In this document: one piece after another, positions 37,601 to 46,979 of the stretch
Numbering within the stretch: position 1 is the first letter of the stretch
How the letters are laid out: each line of letters begins with the position of its first letter
From: Gastrolobium villosum
Lineage: Eukaryota; Streptophyta; Magnoliopsida; Fabales; Fabaceae
Direction: 5' to 3'
NCBI GenBank assembly: GCA_032173675.1
Contig: JAVKPL010007177.1
Location: 124,001 to 188,000 of the forward strand
Length of the DNA: 64,000 nt
Program-made: the position numbers and the translations under genes
The notes under the pieces: generated by a model
The model's database searches: none
What the model saw: the letters and a program-made list of their open reading frames with translations, nothing else
Told to the model about the DNA's origin: nothing

Positions 37601-40600
37601 GCAAAAACTACCTCCTGTGGTCTCTGTCCGTCCCTATGTTCATTGTAATGGCAAAGATAAACTTATCGGTCCTTTTCAAATCAGATCCCAAATACAAGCA
37701 GTGGAAGTCCGAGAATCATATGGTCATGTCGTGGTTGATCAAAACCATGAATCTGGAAATATGACAGAACTTTATGTTCTACTTAATAGCAAAGAAATCT
37801 GGGATAGTGTAAGGAAACCTACTCCGACCAGTATTCCATGAAAATATATCACTCTTTGATACCAAATGTATTCTCCACAATCTCCAACAAGGTGATCCAA
37901 TGTTGTAATGTTCACCCTAATTACTGGCAAAAACAGAAACCATGGTGTACTGTAGTGTGGAGGGAGACAGCAACTCATTTATGGTGGGAATAGGATACTT
38001 ACAAGGTATATTAACCCTGTTAAGGGCCCTATTGTTCATACACATACACTAGGATCTGTCTTTCTTCTTGACCAAGATGAATGGGTTGGAAAATGTTCTG
38101 GTACTGTGCTTAATCACTCTAGTAGATAGCATATTATTTACTTGTTTCTCATTATCATCTTTAAGGTGGTAAGCATACCCATATCATTATCATTTACTGG
38201 ACCCGAATCTGCCTTCAATCCTAGTGCATGACAATGACACCTTCGAGGTGGGAGTATGCGGGTCTCTTGGAAAGCCTGCTGGTGTTCCTGCAGAACCAGT
38301 TCCAATTCTGCCATATACTGACTCCCAAGCTGCTCTTATCCACTGGTAGGGGATCAGCTGGTACGACCACTTGGAAAACTCCCTCAAGGACCTCTGCTTC
38401 TCCTTGTAACACTCCCTGCAGGGCTGAAACATGGTGCTGGTCATTTATTTGGTATACTTTGAGGACCGCAGTTTGACCATCCTTCTCAAAACTCATAGTT
38501 TCGTCTTCCAATCGGCTTTTGTCTTTCCAAGCATTCCACTCCTAGTCTCCTAGGATGAGATCAATGCCTTCCAATTCCAATATGTCTGCATCCACCAGTA
38601 ATGTGTTCTCACCAACCCATTGCATCTCCCTTGAGAGTAGCATCTGCTTCCATCTCCCAAGTTAACCCCAAACTCTTTGGTTTGAGTGTCTAGTGATCTG
38701 AATGAGGTCACTAATTCCTTAATGATAAAGCTGTGGCTAGCTCCACTATCAATGAGTATTAGTGTGAACCATATTCGGACGGTTTATTTCCCTATACTCA
38801 GTGACTTGGCAAACCACCTCGCAGTCTCTATTTTCCTCATACAAACCTCCTCCACTGCGAACAATGATTCAGTAGTTGACTCCTCACCTTCCCAAATCAG
38901 CAATCTAAGGTGTTTATTGGAACATTGATGAGTGGAGCTATAATGTTGCCCACACTTAAAAGCACCAGCCCTTATTCACTCGAGATGGTTTCCAATGTTT
39001 CTCTAATTACTAGAACCCGGCTTATTCACTTGCGGTCTGTATTAACTGGGGTGAAATCCAACTCACCCCACTTCTGTTCAATTATCCCAAACAAGTGGAA
39101 GAGAGTTCCCCAGATTTCCGTAAATTCCCAACGGGGAAAGTAAACTCCCCGTCCATACTATTCCTTCCCTTCTCATCCATTCCCCTTCATTAAAAACTCC
39201 TGAACACAGCTTAAGTTTAAAGTATTGCAAAATAAATCAATTTCAAATTCTCAACATATAATAGAGACTTCCATTGAGTTTGTTCTGGACTAATTTATAG
39301 AAGCATATTTAAATTTCGATTTAGAGGATAAAGTGGAAAGGTAAATGTTAGTGCACTTAATACTTTTAAGATAAAGGCATTTTACTTGGGTATTTCAGAA
39401 TGAAAATAAGTGTAGAAGAATAAAAAATTGGAGGAAGGAATATATATTTTAAGTTTTTCCTTGAAATTATCATGCTGTTGAACATGATTAACCTTTGTTA
39501 ATGCTGTGTTTGATAAAACGGTAATGGCTGTGCTGATTGACTGTCGAATTATATTTCAGATGGGCAATGCGGGTGACAAGGGATATCTTATATATGAAAG
39601 AAATATACTGGATTGTTTAATGGAGTTTTAGGATGTCTGTATTGGGGACATGGGACATTCATATAATGTAGTTTTAGGATGTGGGTGTGGCATGTCATTG
39701 ATTGTTTTTCTTATGCCTTCAAGATTAATTCTATTCACTTCTTTATGGTGTGTAGTCCAAAGGCATCTTTAATTTAGCCGTTTTGTGAAACTTTCCCATC
39801 CCCTAAACCATGTTTGTTATTTGATACTGACCTTTTGTACACTTCTGTTACAGGATTCGCTGGTTACTTTGATGCAACTCTTTACAAGGATGTGCATCTT
39901 GTAACCGAACCTTCAAAATCGACTCCAGATGTTTTGTCTTGGTATTTACCTTTGTTTCTCCTTTTCTTAATTTATTGTTTTTTGAAAAGAGAGAAAATTT
40001 TATTAGAGTAGCAAAATAGAAAGTACTTGCTAAAAGGATAAGATAATCATTAAAAAAGAGAGAGGATAAGATATTCTCCTTAAAGAAATCATAATATGAA
40101 AAGTAAATAAGGATAAAACACATTAAGTAAGCGATGCTTGTCATTTTTTTATATTTATTTTATTTTAATTTATTGAGGCTGTAATTTGTTAGGTTGAATG
40201 GTACTAAATATTCTAATGGGATGTTGATTCGGCTGCATTTATTGTGGAATCAAAATGCATGTATATCTTATGTATAAGATGATTTATTAAAGAACTCTCC
40301 TAAATTTATGTTAGATGTTTTGTGTGTCCAATTAGATCGAGGGAGTATTTATTTAATTACTTCACGTCCCACCCCGACTTACTACTTACGATCATAAATT
40401 AAAGTGGATTCTCAAATCTACATCTTGTTTGGTTTATTGTGTAGGTTTCCGATGTTTTTCCCATTAAGGACACCGATTTGTGTGGATCCTGGTTCTCCCT
40501 TGATAGTTCATTTCTGGCGCTGTTGTGATCCTAAAAAGGTTGGTATTGTATCATTTGCTGGATTTCATCTTATTTCTCTTCATCCGGGCATCTATTTTTC

Positions 40601-40723
40601 CATTTCATATTATCAATTTCTTTGTGGAATCTGAAACAGGTTTGGTATGAGTGGTGTGTTACATCTCCTTCTTCATCCCCGATTCACAATTGTAATGGTC
40701 GCTCACACTGGGTGGAGCTTTAG
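19642..40723 (+). CDS. PRMT5: Protein arginine methyltransferase 5, complete gene (PRMT5-1)
   Basis: Type II arginine methyltransferase: makes symmetric dimethylarginine on histones and Sm/LSm proteins using S-adenosylmethionine (family knowledge). Exons: 19642-19779, 20346-20487, 20721-20830, 27683-27772, 27876-27938, 28538-28617, 28768-28843, 30209-30298, 30642-30696, 30930-31021, 31098-31133, 32119-32187, 32268-32327, 32424-32477, 32569-32643, 33193-33285, 33403-33506, 36440-36488, 36569-36655, 36853-36958, 39854-39941, 40445-40538, 40640-40723. All are GT-AG and join into 644 codons with no stop, close to the length of Arabidopsis PRMT5. Domains: TIM barrel (about 1-290), Rossmann fold with VVVGAGRGALV (370-380), acidic YAVEKNP (Glu400) and SSDVRYW (Asp428), then the beta-sandwich ending in GRSHWVEL. 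The double-E loop reads VSDLLGSFGDNELSPE: the first catalytic Glu is Asp444, the second is Glu453. Start: ATG of MPLGDRE, the family N-terminus. The gene spans 21 kb, much of it intronic transposons. Confidence 0.93.
20903..21185. mobile_element. MITE, family B, copy 3, intron 3 of PRMT5-1
   Basis: Ends GGGGAAGGATATT and AATATCCTTCCCC are inverted, as are GACAACCAAG and CTTGGTTGTC next to them. TTAAT flanks it on both sides (20898-20902, 21186-21190). The equivalent intron of PRMT5-2 (around 56,700) has one uninterrupted CTTAATTCCTTAGTG, the empty site, so this inserted after the gene duplication. 283 bp, noncoding. Confidence 0.8.
21375..22147 (-). repeat. 3' LTR of the intron-3 Copia element
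   Basis: 773 bp, starts TGTTGAAATTC and ends ACATATAACA on the plus strand. Matches 26478-27250 except for about seven substitutions and no length change. Confidence 0.95.
22220..26224 (-). pseudogene. Copia gag-pol polyprotein with a single internal stop
   Basis: One frame of about 1,334 codons runs from the ATG at 26224 (MGTARVEVEKYDGKGDF) to a stop at 22220. Order: UBN2-type gag (about 10-190), zinc knuckle CWLCHKEGHMKKNC (232-245), aspartic protease WVLDSGCTFHM (DSG 290-292), integrase zinc site H420/H425/C451/C454, integrase catalytic D481, D545 and E581 (DD35E spacing), reverse transcriptase with YVDDMLIV (about 1009), RNase H with DSQSAIHLSKNG near the end. A TGA at 23063-23065, codon 1054 just after MDIFRD, splits it. 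The frame is otherwise uninterrupted, so this is likely a single nonsense change. A longer upstream start at 26407 is possible but encodes a hydrophobic leader atypical of Copia gag. Tnt1-like by overall look. Confidence 0.92.
26478..27250 (-). repeat. 5' LTR of the intron-3 Copia element
   Basis: 773-bp partner of 21375-22147. The PBS lies immediately on its left side (26463-26475), which fixes the element as minus-strand. Confidence 0.95.
28259..28376. repeat. Short foldback repeat, intron 5 of PRMT5-1
   Basis: 118 bp with ends TTATATTTACAAAT and ATTTGTAAATATAA, and inner TTTACAAAC / GTTTGTAAA arms. The same GTTTGTAAATATAA word ends a segment near 9,400. Noncoding. Confidence 0.6.
28907..30161. 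mobile_element. Mutator-like foldback element with long TIRs, intron 7 of PRMT5-1
   Basis: 1,255 bp. The left arm (28907 to about 29237) and right arm (about 29815-30161) are long inverted repeats that start GGCAAAAAAAA. They contain GACGCCC/GGGCGTC islands, TGACACGTGTCA-like words and AATGACACCCCATTTGATAT. The flanks repeat with one mismatch: GCCGATCCTT (28897-28906) and GCCAATCCTT (30162-30171), a 9-10 bp TSD. PRMT5-2 has the single empty site GCTGATCCTC followed by GTCTAA at about 58584-58599. Long TIRs plus a 9-10 bp TSD fit the Mutator superfamily. No transposase frame, so nonautonomous. The arms differ by an indel of about 15-20 bp, so it is not brand new. Confidence 0.85.
31345..31960. 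other. AT-rich part of intron 11 of PRMT5-1
   Basis: Contains a (TA)n tract at 31572-31607 and A/T-rich sequence not matched in the equivalent intron of PRMT5-2, so probably inserted, but no ends or TSD could be defined. Confidence 0.35.
33650..35922 (-). mobile_element. Truncated Copia element, antisense in intron 17 of PRMT5-1
   Basis: The 5' half is present: a 273-bp LTR at 35650-35922 (on the minus strand starting TGTTAGAATCCTTC), a perfect initiator-Met primer-binding site TGGTATCAGAGC at 35636-35647 (minus strand), then gag, protease and part of integrase. The reverse transcriptase, RNase H and second LTR are missing; the element stops near 33650-33670 in intron sequence. Different family from the intron-3 element. 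Confidence 0.88.
33651..35563 (-). pseudogene. Copia gag-protease-integrase fragment
   Basis: Continuous frame on the minus strand beginning MASQSSLPDYLSNPSNP. Visible domains in order: Copia-type gag (NPLYLHPSESPSLVLV then LNGRNYHGWVRAMKMALL), zinc knuckle CTHCGRINHTVDTC, protease WILDTGATDHIC, GAG-pre-integrase LWHYRLGHISD with CDICHIAK, and the start of integrase with the first catalytic Asp in HADIWGPF. It ends before the second integrase Asp, so it has no integrase, RT or RNase H activity. A longer in-frame start at 35597 adds MIFQALLLLDS, but it is outside the usual gag start. Confidence 0.9.
37100..37975 (+). mobile_element. Copia LTR-like and gag remnant, intron 20 of PRMT5-1
   Basis: A TATA-like TTTATATATAGGGTAACTT near 37380 and a degenerate primer-binding site TAGTATCAGATTCAGAGC near 37429-37446 resemble the end of an LTR and its PBS. 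The following frame (37410-37841) holds TELYVLLNSKEIWDSVRK, which resembles UBN2-type Copia gag. It is then frameshifted and interrupted. A segment containing ATATTTGG(G)TCCTAAAATCATGG and GATACCCAACATTTA is tandemly duplicated at about 37250-37310 and 37335-37385. Left end unclear. Confidence 0.5.
37980..39020 (-). mobile_element. Ty3/Gypsy remnant, antisense in intron 20 of PRMT5-1
   Basis: Reading the minus strand from about 39020 downward: a gag zinc knuckle CFKCGQHYSSTHQC, a protease site LIDSGASHSFI (near 38770), the conserved FGVNLGDGSRCYSQGRC stretch, then after frameshifts a TMSFEKDGQTAVLK segment, and near 38060 the RT opening FILVKKKDRS...NNRALNRVNIP with PIPTINELL. Stops and frameshifts break it. 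The order knuckle, protease, RT is that of Ty3/Gypsy. Only the N-terminal part of RT is left. It abuts the plus-strand Copia remnant, so the region is composite. Confidence 0.75.
39025..39853. other. Remainder of intron 20 of PRMT5-1
   Basis: No coding content. Around 39030-39190 the sequence may still belong to the Gypsy remnant; after that it looks like ordinary AT-rich intron up to the acceptor before 39854. Confidence 0.4.
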
Positions 40724-41549
40724 AGTGGCATTTACTTCTCGGAATATTTGGCAGGGTCTTGGTGGAATTTGTGACAACCTAACTTTTAGGCTTTAGTGGA
40801 AGGGAAATGATACTTCAAAAACTAAGTACTGACTACAAATTAACCGATTTCTGGAATTAGTATCTCTGTTGTTCTCTTAATAATAAGAGCCATCAAAATG
40901 CGTGGGTCAAGGCTAAAAAGCTTGCAGAGGCCAAAAAAATTTAGATAACTCCACGTGCCAAAAATCAATTATAAAACTTAAAATACACTTAATTCAATAT
41001 AAAAATAAATAAACAAATAAAATAAATTAACACTTTGTGTTGTCAATTTCATGGATTAAAATCATAACTCCAAAGTTCATTCTAAAACGTCCGTGTCTTT
41101 GTACAAATAATTTGAGCTATCAAGTTACATGAGAATGATTCGTTCATGCACGGCAACATCGAACCTAGACTACTGTTTTGTGGGTTTTCTTCAAAGTCCT
41201 CATGCTGAGCATGCATCATCTGCAAAATTGCATGCACAGTTTAATTGTGAGCTATCAAGTGGTTGATTATGACAAACAGAATCATTATGCATCATATGGC
41301 CCCACTCCAACGGCAGAATTTTTTTTAACTATTTAAGAAATTTTTAAATAGTTATGACAAGCTGAACATGAATTGAATTGGAGGCATAAAATACAACGTC
41401 GTGTAAACAAAGAATGGACAACTTAAATACTTGTACTTTGGACTGTTAAAGATACTTCTTTGATAAAAAAAAAAAAAAATACTATTGAATTCCAAACCAT
41501 AGTCCACAGAGAATTGTTTCATTGTAAATTGTAATCGCATTGTACGATG
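40724..41549. other. 3' flank of PRMT5-1
   Basis: Presumed 3' UTR and flank. No canonical AATAAA was found close to the stop; several AATAAA-like words occur near 41,005-41,025. No other gene seen. Confidence 0.4.
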
Positions 41550-42050
41550 TGTTTGATTGTGTTTTGATTTTTTTGTTCTTAAAACTGTTTTATAGAATAA
41601 TTATGGAAATAATATTTTCTGTGTTTTTTGTTTTGTTTTGAAAGTTAAAAACCAAAACAGAAAACAAAAATAACTCATACATGTTCTCTAAATTTGATTC
41701 TAAAAACAAAAAAATAGTTACAGATTTTAAAATTTTTTTTTACAAAACAGACTTACCAAACGAGTTTTTTTTGTTTTATTGTTCTGAAAACTAGAAAATT
41801 GTTTTTAAAAACAGGAATCAAACAGAGCCTTTTTTGATTGTGTTCTGGTCTTTTTGTTCTTAAAACTGTTTTGTAAAATAGTTATGGAAACAGTTATTTT
41901 CTATATTTTTTTTCTTTTTGAAAATTAAAAACCAAAACAGAAAACAAAAACAACTCAAACATGTTCTCTAAATTTGATTCTAAAAATAAAAAAATAATTA
42001 TAGTTTTTAATTTTTTTTTACAAAATAGACCTTACCAAACGAGCCTTTAT
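41550..42050. repeat. Two tandem copies of MITE family D
   Basis: Two successive copies of about 270 and 220 bp each begin with TTTGATTGTGTT and share TTTTTGTTCTTAAAACTGTT, ATGTTCTCTAAATTTGATTC and a right end of the type ACAGACTTACCAAACGAG. They are self-complementary like the copy at 14187-14466. Confidence 0.65.
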
Positions 42051-42059
42051 TTCTAATTC

Positions 42060-43145
42060 TGAGTAGTGGCACTTTCCTCTTTACTGTATTATTGACTTTT
42101 ATCTTAGTGGATTATATTATTGACTTTTACTTTTGGCCAATCGCAAGTTTCAAGAACCTTGTCTTTCATCGGTGGTGTGGTCCTTTGACACATATCTTTT
42201 CTTTCTCTCTCTCCTTAATCTCTCTTCCACTCTCTCTCCTTCACCCCACCAAATCTCTCATGTGCACCCGGAGCGCCAAATTTAACCTCCTCTCATACAC
42301 CTCAAGTAACAAAAAAAAAGGGATAGTAGCCTAGTAAGGTTTCGGAGGGAACAAGTACAGGGTCAATTACAAAAAATCCACAATACTGATTTTGAAATAG
42401 AATTCAACAAAACATAAATGGTATTGTTCCATGAAATCTAGTGTTTATGCCATCAGACATAATTCTTCTTTTTCTATCTAGAAGTTACCCCAAGGTTCTT
42501 CGGATAATAGGAACTTTTTTCATATATTTTCATTCTTAGTTATTCTGATATTTAATAATTTTATTTTTTAATTATATAAATTATTATATCTAAATAAATA
42601 AATAACCAAAAATGATATACTGTAAGAATAAATACATATATCATCATCAAAATACATATCAATTTTATATATATTTTTATCAGTAAGTGAAAAACAAAAA
42701 AGTTTTAATATACATAACCACTCCTATTCTGGGTAACAAGTAATAGAAACCTTCACCCTTCTCTCTTTATTGCTATAAATTATTTTTCCCTTTCTCTTAT
42801 TATATGGTGAAAAACATAGGTGGTCTACAATAGCAAAGTACTTGCCTGCTAGAACAGATAACGAGATTAAGAACTATTAGAGAACCCACTACGGGAAGAG
42901 AGAAAAACCCAAACATAATAAGCAAGAAAAACGAAATGCAAAGGTGCAAAAACAATTGAAACAAGAGCAACAACCTTAGGAGTATGATATCAAAAGCACC
43001 CCGTATCAAGAGGAGATAAAAAATGAAACAAAACCCCTGAGATGCAAGACAAGAAGCAACAAGAGATCATGGGTTTCATACTTTCATGTACCCACCAATA
43101 ATGCACCAATATAGCAACAAATTTAATTTATGATTATAATTTAGT
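42060..43145. other. Intergenic DNA, no gene seen
   Basis: Pyrimidine-rich stretch near 42,200-42,260 (TCTCTC-rich) and A/T-rich remainder. No supported coding region. Confidence 0.45.
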
Positions 43146-43480
43146 GGAAGCTTATACTTACAATCTTTTTTTTTTTTTACAACCTCTTACAACCTTACCT
43201 TATCACTGTTGATTTCCGCCAATCAACGGTTATCATTTTTTCAAATTAAACTCATTAATTAATTATTAATTCATAATAAATGATAACCATACAAATCATA
43301 TCTTATCACCGTTGATAAATTATACTTACAACCTTTTTTTTTACACCCTCTTACAATCATATCTTATTATCGTTGATTTCCGCCAATCAACGGTTATCAT
43401 TTTTTCAAGTTAAACTCATTAATTAATTATTAATTATAATTTAAAGGTTGTAAAAAAAAAAGTTGTAACTATAACCTTTC
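43146..43480. repeat. Duplicated/inverted short repeat
   Basis: TTGATTTCCGCCAATCAACG and the following GGTTATCATTTTTTCAA(A/G)T stretch occur twice (about 43208-43250 and 43374-43416). A 'CTTACAA...TTTTTTTTTTACA' type left end and a 'TTGTAAAAAAAAAAGTTGTAA' type right end are inverted. Looks like two overlapping copies of one MITE. Confidence 0.5.
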
Positions 43481-43957
43481 TCTATAATTTAAACTTAAAA
43501 TAAACAAAACAAACAGTGATTTTTTAATTCTTCACAGCAATTATCCTCATTCACAATATAGTTCGATCCGAGTCAAGTTTAGGAAAAGAAAACAACTAAC
43601 TTACCTGAGGGATGACAATGATGGACGTGAATGTAGTGTATGATGATGTTGCTTATATACTGCAAAGTGATGCAACAATGTGCACATCGACACCTCGCCA
43701 GTCAAGTGTCTTGTAGCTGTTAAATATCAGTTCCTGAGAAAGCTTAATCATCGTGTTACTAATAAACTTACGCAAATATTCACGAAATATTGGCAACAAA
43801 TGTGGCAATTAATTCAAAAAATAAAGCACACAAGTAAAACTAATCTAAACGTTAACTAATAAAAATGGGTATTAGTTATTGAGAAAGAGCTAGACTTTTT
43901 GAGAAAATTAAAAATGGGAACTCATTATTATACCAGAGATAAGTAAAAGTGTTACAG

Positions 43958-44095
43958 CCAGGTGATTATGTATTTGAACCTGATCAATCAGACCAATCAC
44001 AAGATGAAGAATACAACTTGAGCAAGACCCTTTTGCCTTCATACATCTTTCCAAAACTTGAAGATGTGGATTACTCCACTTTGTTAGGATTGTAA
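43958..44095 (+). pseudogene. Likely C-terminal fragment of an HD-Zip I transcription factor gene
   Basis: A 45-codon open stretch ends at TAA (44093-44095). It reads PGDYVFEPDQSDQSQDEEYN, then NLSKTLLPSYIFPKLEDVDY. The acidic SQDEE block and the PPKLED-like block resemble the C-terminal tail of plant HD-Zip class I proteins of the HAT5/ATHB-1 type, as I recall them; this was not searched. No homeodomain or zipper lies upstream, so it is an isolated piece. The following 100 bp (GATGTAATTAAATAATGTAC, TTGTAATGAAAC twice) could be its 3' UTR. Alternative: a chance open frame. Confidence 0.45.
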
Positions 44096-44285
44096 TGAAA
44101 CTTGGCGGTTTTTGCCCCCACTCTGTTTCATTGTAATGAAACTTTTGGTTCAGATGTAATTAAATAATGTACTCTAGTTGAGAATGTAATTCTAGATTTA
44201 CGAGGAGCAGAAGAACTTTTACTGCATCTCTCATACCAGATACCTCCAACAATTTTATGCATTCCAAGAGAAAAAATATGCATGT

Positions 44286-44500
44286 TGTTCGGACCTAGAA
44301 GACCATATTGTTATACCGAATGGTATGCGCTCAGAAATACCTTAAAGGTAGATATACCGTAGTTGGCTTATAGCCAGTATCCCAATCACTGCGCACGAGC
44401 AATAGGCTTATAGCAAAGACGTGGGTGTGTGCACAGTGTTGTGTTGGCAGTAATAGTAAATAGGTCAAAAAGTGTGTACCTGGGGTCTTTAACCTCTTAT
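44286..44500 (+). repeat. LTR-like repeat, left copy
   Basis: Starts TGTTCGGACCTAGAAGACC and continues through GCGCACGAGCAATAGG and TTGGCAGTAATAGTAAATAGG to CCTCTTATTTA. It matches 46637-46843 over its length, then diverges. Together with that copy it brackets the minisatellite, so the unit may be a degraded nonautonomous LTR element. Confidence 0.6.
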
Positions 44501-44879
44501 TTATCGCCTAAGTTTTAGGACGTCATTTCGTGTCTCCTTAACAATTAACCCAACTTTGCACTCCGTGGCTTTAAGTGTCGTTCGTGGTTCCAGATTTGGC
44601 TTGGTTTCGCATACCGAGATCTCTATTAGCATAGATTTGACCCTTTTGCAAAGGTGTATTGTACTTTAGGGAGCACAAATTTCCTTATTACGACTTCTCC
44701 CTTTTGGATTTGGTTTGCTGCTTATATCTTAATTTTGGGAAAGTCTTTCGTGCCTTCTTGAATGATTAGTCCGGCTTAAAATACCATAACTTCTCTTGTT
44801 TTTTACGAACTTGGCTTCTTTTGCCATAGTCTTGGATTCTTGAAGGAGGAGTTCGCCTCCTCGATTTTAAGCCCGAATA

Positions 44880-46360
44880 CATATACCGTGGCTGAGTTGG
44901 AGGTCAAGGCCGAGGCCGAGCTATTAAACTTGAAGCCCTTAACTAGGTTGAGTTGAAACTCAAGGCTGATGCCGAGCTTTCAAACTTGAAGCCCTTCGTT
45001 GGGCTGAGCTCAAGGCTGAGGCCGAGCTAATAAATTTGAAGCCCTTAGCTGGGTTGAGTTGGAGCTCCAGGCCGATGCCGAACTTTTAAACTTGAAGCCC
45101 TTCGTTGGGTTGAGCTCAAGGCTGAGGCCGAGCTAATAAATTTGAAGCCCTTAGCTGGGATGAGTTGGAGCTCAAGCGAGCTTTTAAACTTGAAGCCCTT
45201 CGTTGGGCTGAGCTCAAGGCTAAGGCCGAACTAATAAATTTGAAGCTGTTAGCTGGGCTGAGTTGGAGCTCAAGGCTGATGCCGAGCTTTAATCTTGAAG
45301 CCCTTGGTTGGGCTGAGTTGGAACTCAAAGCCGAAGCCGAGCTTTAATTTGAATACCTATGTTGGGATGAGTTTAAGGTTGAGGTTGAGCTATTAAACTT
45401 TAAGCTCTTTGATGGGATAAGCTCAAGGCTAATGCCGAGCTTTAATCTTGAAGCCCTTGGTTGGGCTGAGTTGGAGCTTAAGGCCGAAGCCGAGCTTTAA
45501 TCTTGAATCCCTTTGTTGGGATGAGCTCAATACTGAGGTCGAGCTAATAAATTTAAAGCCCCTAGCTTGGCTGAGCTCAAGGCCGAAGTCGAGCTATTAA
45601 ACTTAAAGCCCTACACTAGGCCGAGTTGATAATCGTGAAGCCCTTCACTGGGCTGAGTTGAAGCTCAAGGCCGAGGCTGAACTTGAATCTTGAAGCCTTT
45701 CACTGGGCTGAGTCAGAGCTCAAGGCTGAGGCCGAACTATTAAACTTGAAGCCCTACACTGGGTTGAGTTGATAATCATGAAGCCCTTCACTTGGCTGAG
45801 TTGGAGCTCAAGGTTGATGCCGAGCTAATAAATTTGAAGCCCTTAACTGGGCTGAGTTGAAGCTCAAGGCTGATGCCGAGCTTCTAAACTTGAAGCCCTT
45901 CGTTGGGCTGAGCTCAAAGCAGAGGCCGAGCTAATAAATTTGAAGCCCTTAACTGGGCTGAGTTGAAGCTCAAGGCTGAGGCCGAGCGATTAAAGTTGAA
46001 GCCCTTCATTGGGCTGAGCTCAAGGTCGAGGCCGACCTAATAAATCTGAAGCCCTTAGCTGGGCTGAGATTAAGCACAAGGCTGATGCTGAGCTTTTAAA
46101 CTTGAAGCCCTTCACTGGGCTGAGCTCAAGGCCGAGGCCGAGGTGATAAATTTAAAGCCCTTAATTGGGTTGGAGCTCAAGGCTGAGGCAGAGTTATTAA
46201 ACTTGAAGCCCTTCGTTGGGCCATCAAGACCGAGGCCGAGCTAATAAATTTGAAGGCCTTAGTTGAGCTGAGTTTATAATCATGAAGCTCTTCACTGGGC
46301 TGAGCTCAAGGCCGAGGCTGAGGTAATAAATTTAAAGCCCTTAATTGGGTTGAAACTTTT
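44880..46360. repeat. Minisatellite of about 60-bp units in higher-order pairs
   Basis: About 1.5 kb of imperfect tandem copies of a unit such as 'GAAGCCCTT(C/A)G(T/C)TGGGCTGAG' followed by '(TTGGAG)CTCAAGGC(T/C)GA(G/T)GCCGAGC' and 'TAATAAATTT' or 'TTTTAAACTT'. Units with TAATAAATTT and units with TTTTAAACTT often alternate, suggesting a dimeric repeat of about 120 bp. GC-richer than its surroundings. The open frames within it are by-products of the periodicity. Confidence 0.9.
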
Positions 46361-46447
46361 TCCTTATGATTTAATGGCCTTTAGGTCTTCACTTGCTCCA
46401 TCAGGAATTGCGACGACGAGAATCTTTGTCAAATTGTCATCTGCTGG

Positions 46448-46850
46448 GAGATGAAATTTGCCGATTCCCACAGATGGCGTCAATGTTCGGTCCTAGAAGA
46501 CCGTATTTCTATAATGGATGGTATGCACTCGGAGATACCTTAAAGGTAGGTACCGTAGTTGGCTTATAGCCTATGCCGCACATGTTCACCATGGATGGGA
46601 GATGAAATTTGCCGATTCCCACAGATGGCGTCAATGTTCGGTCCCAGAAGACTGTATTGCTATACTGGATGGTATGCACTCGGAGATACCTTAAAGGTAG
46701 GTACCGTAGTTGGCTTATAGCCAGTATCTCAATCACTGCGCACGAGCAATAGGAGCCAACACGTGGGTGTGTGCACAGTGTTGGCAGTAACAGTAAATAG
46801 GTCAAAAAGTGTGTACCTGAGGTCTTTAACCTCTTATTTATAAGGGCTAC
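46448..46850 (+). repeat. LTR-like repeat, right side, with internal 150-bp duplication
   Basis: GGGAGATGAAATTTGCCGAT, followed by TCCCACAGATGGCGTCAATG and TTCGGTCC, occurs at about 46448-46493 and again at about 46599-46645. Each is followed by the LTR-like start TGTTCGGTCC(T/C)AGAAGAC. The second copy runs through AGTAACAGTAAATAGGTCAA to CTTATTTATAAGGGCTACC, beyond which the left copy (44286-44500) no longer matches. This indicates a local tandem duplication at the LTR/internal junction. Confidence 0.65.
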
Positions 46851-46979
46851 CTCTTGGGCTTGTGTAGATCTCCCAGTTGTAGTAGGATTCAACTTCCTTT
46901 CTGTTGAGATAGGGACTTTATCCTTATCAGCCTTACTGTTTTATATTGTTAGGATAATCAGGTAATTATCCTTTAAAGG

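Noticed and set aside
37410..37841. 143-codon open frame that could be taken as a novel gene
   Set aside because: It starts at a degenerate primer-binding site after an LTR-like end and contains Copia gag-like sequence, so it is treated as a TE remnant.
45116..45347. Overlapping open frames on both strands with Leu/Ala/Glu-rich repeats
   Set aside because: They are produced by the minisatellite period and are broken in most units; not a protein gene.
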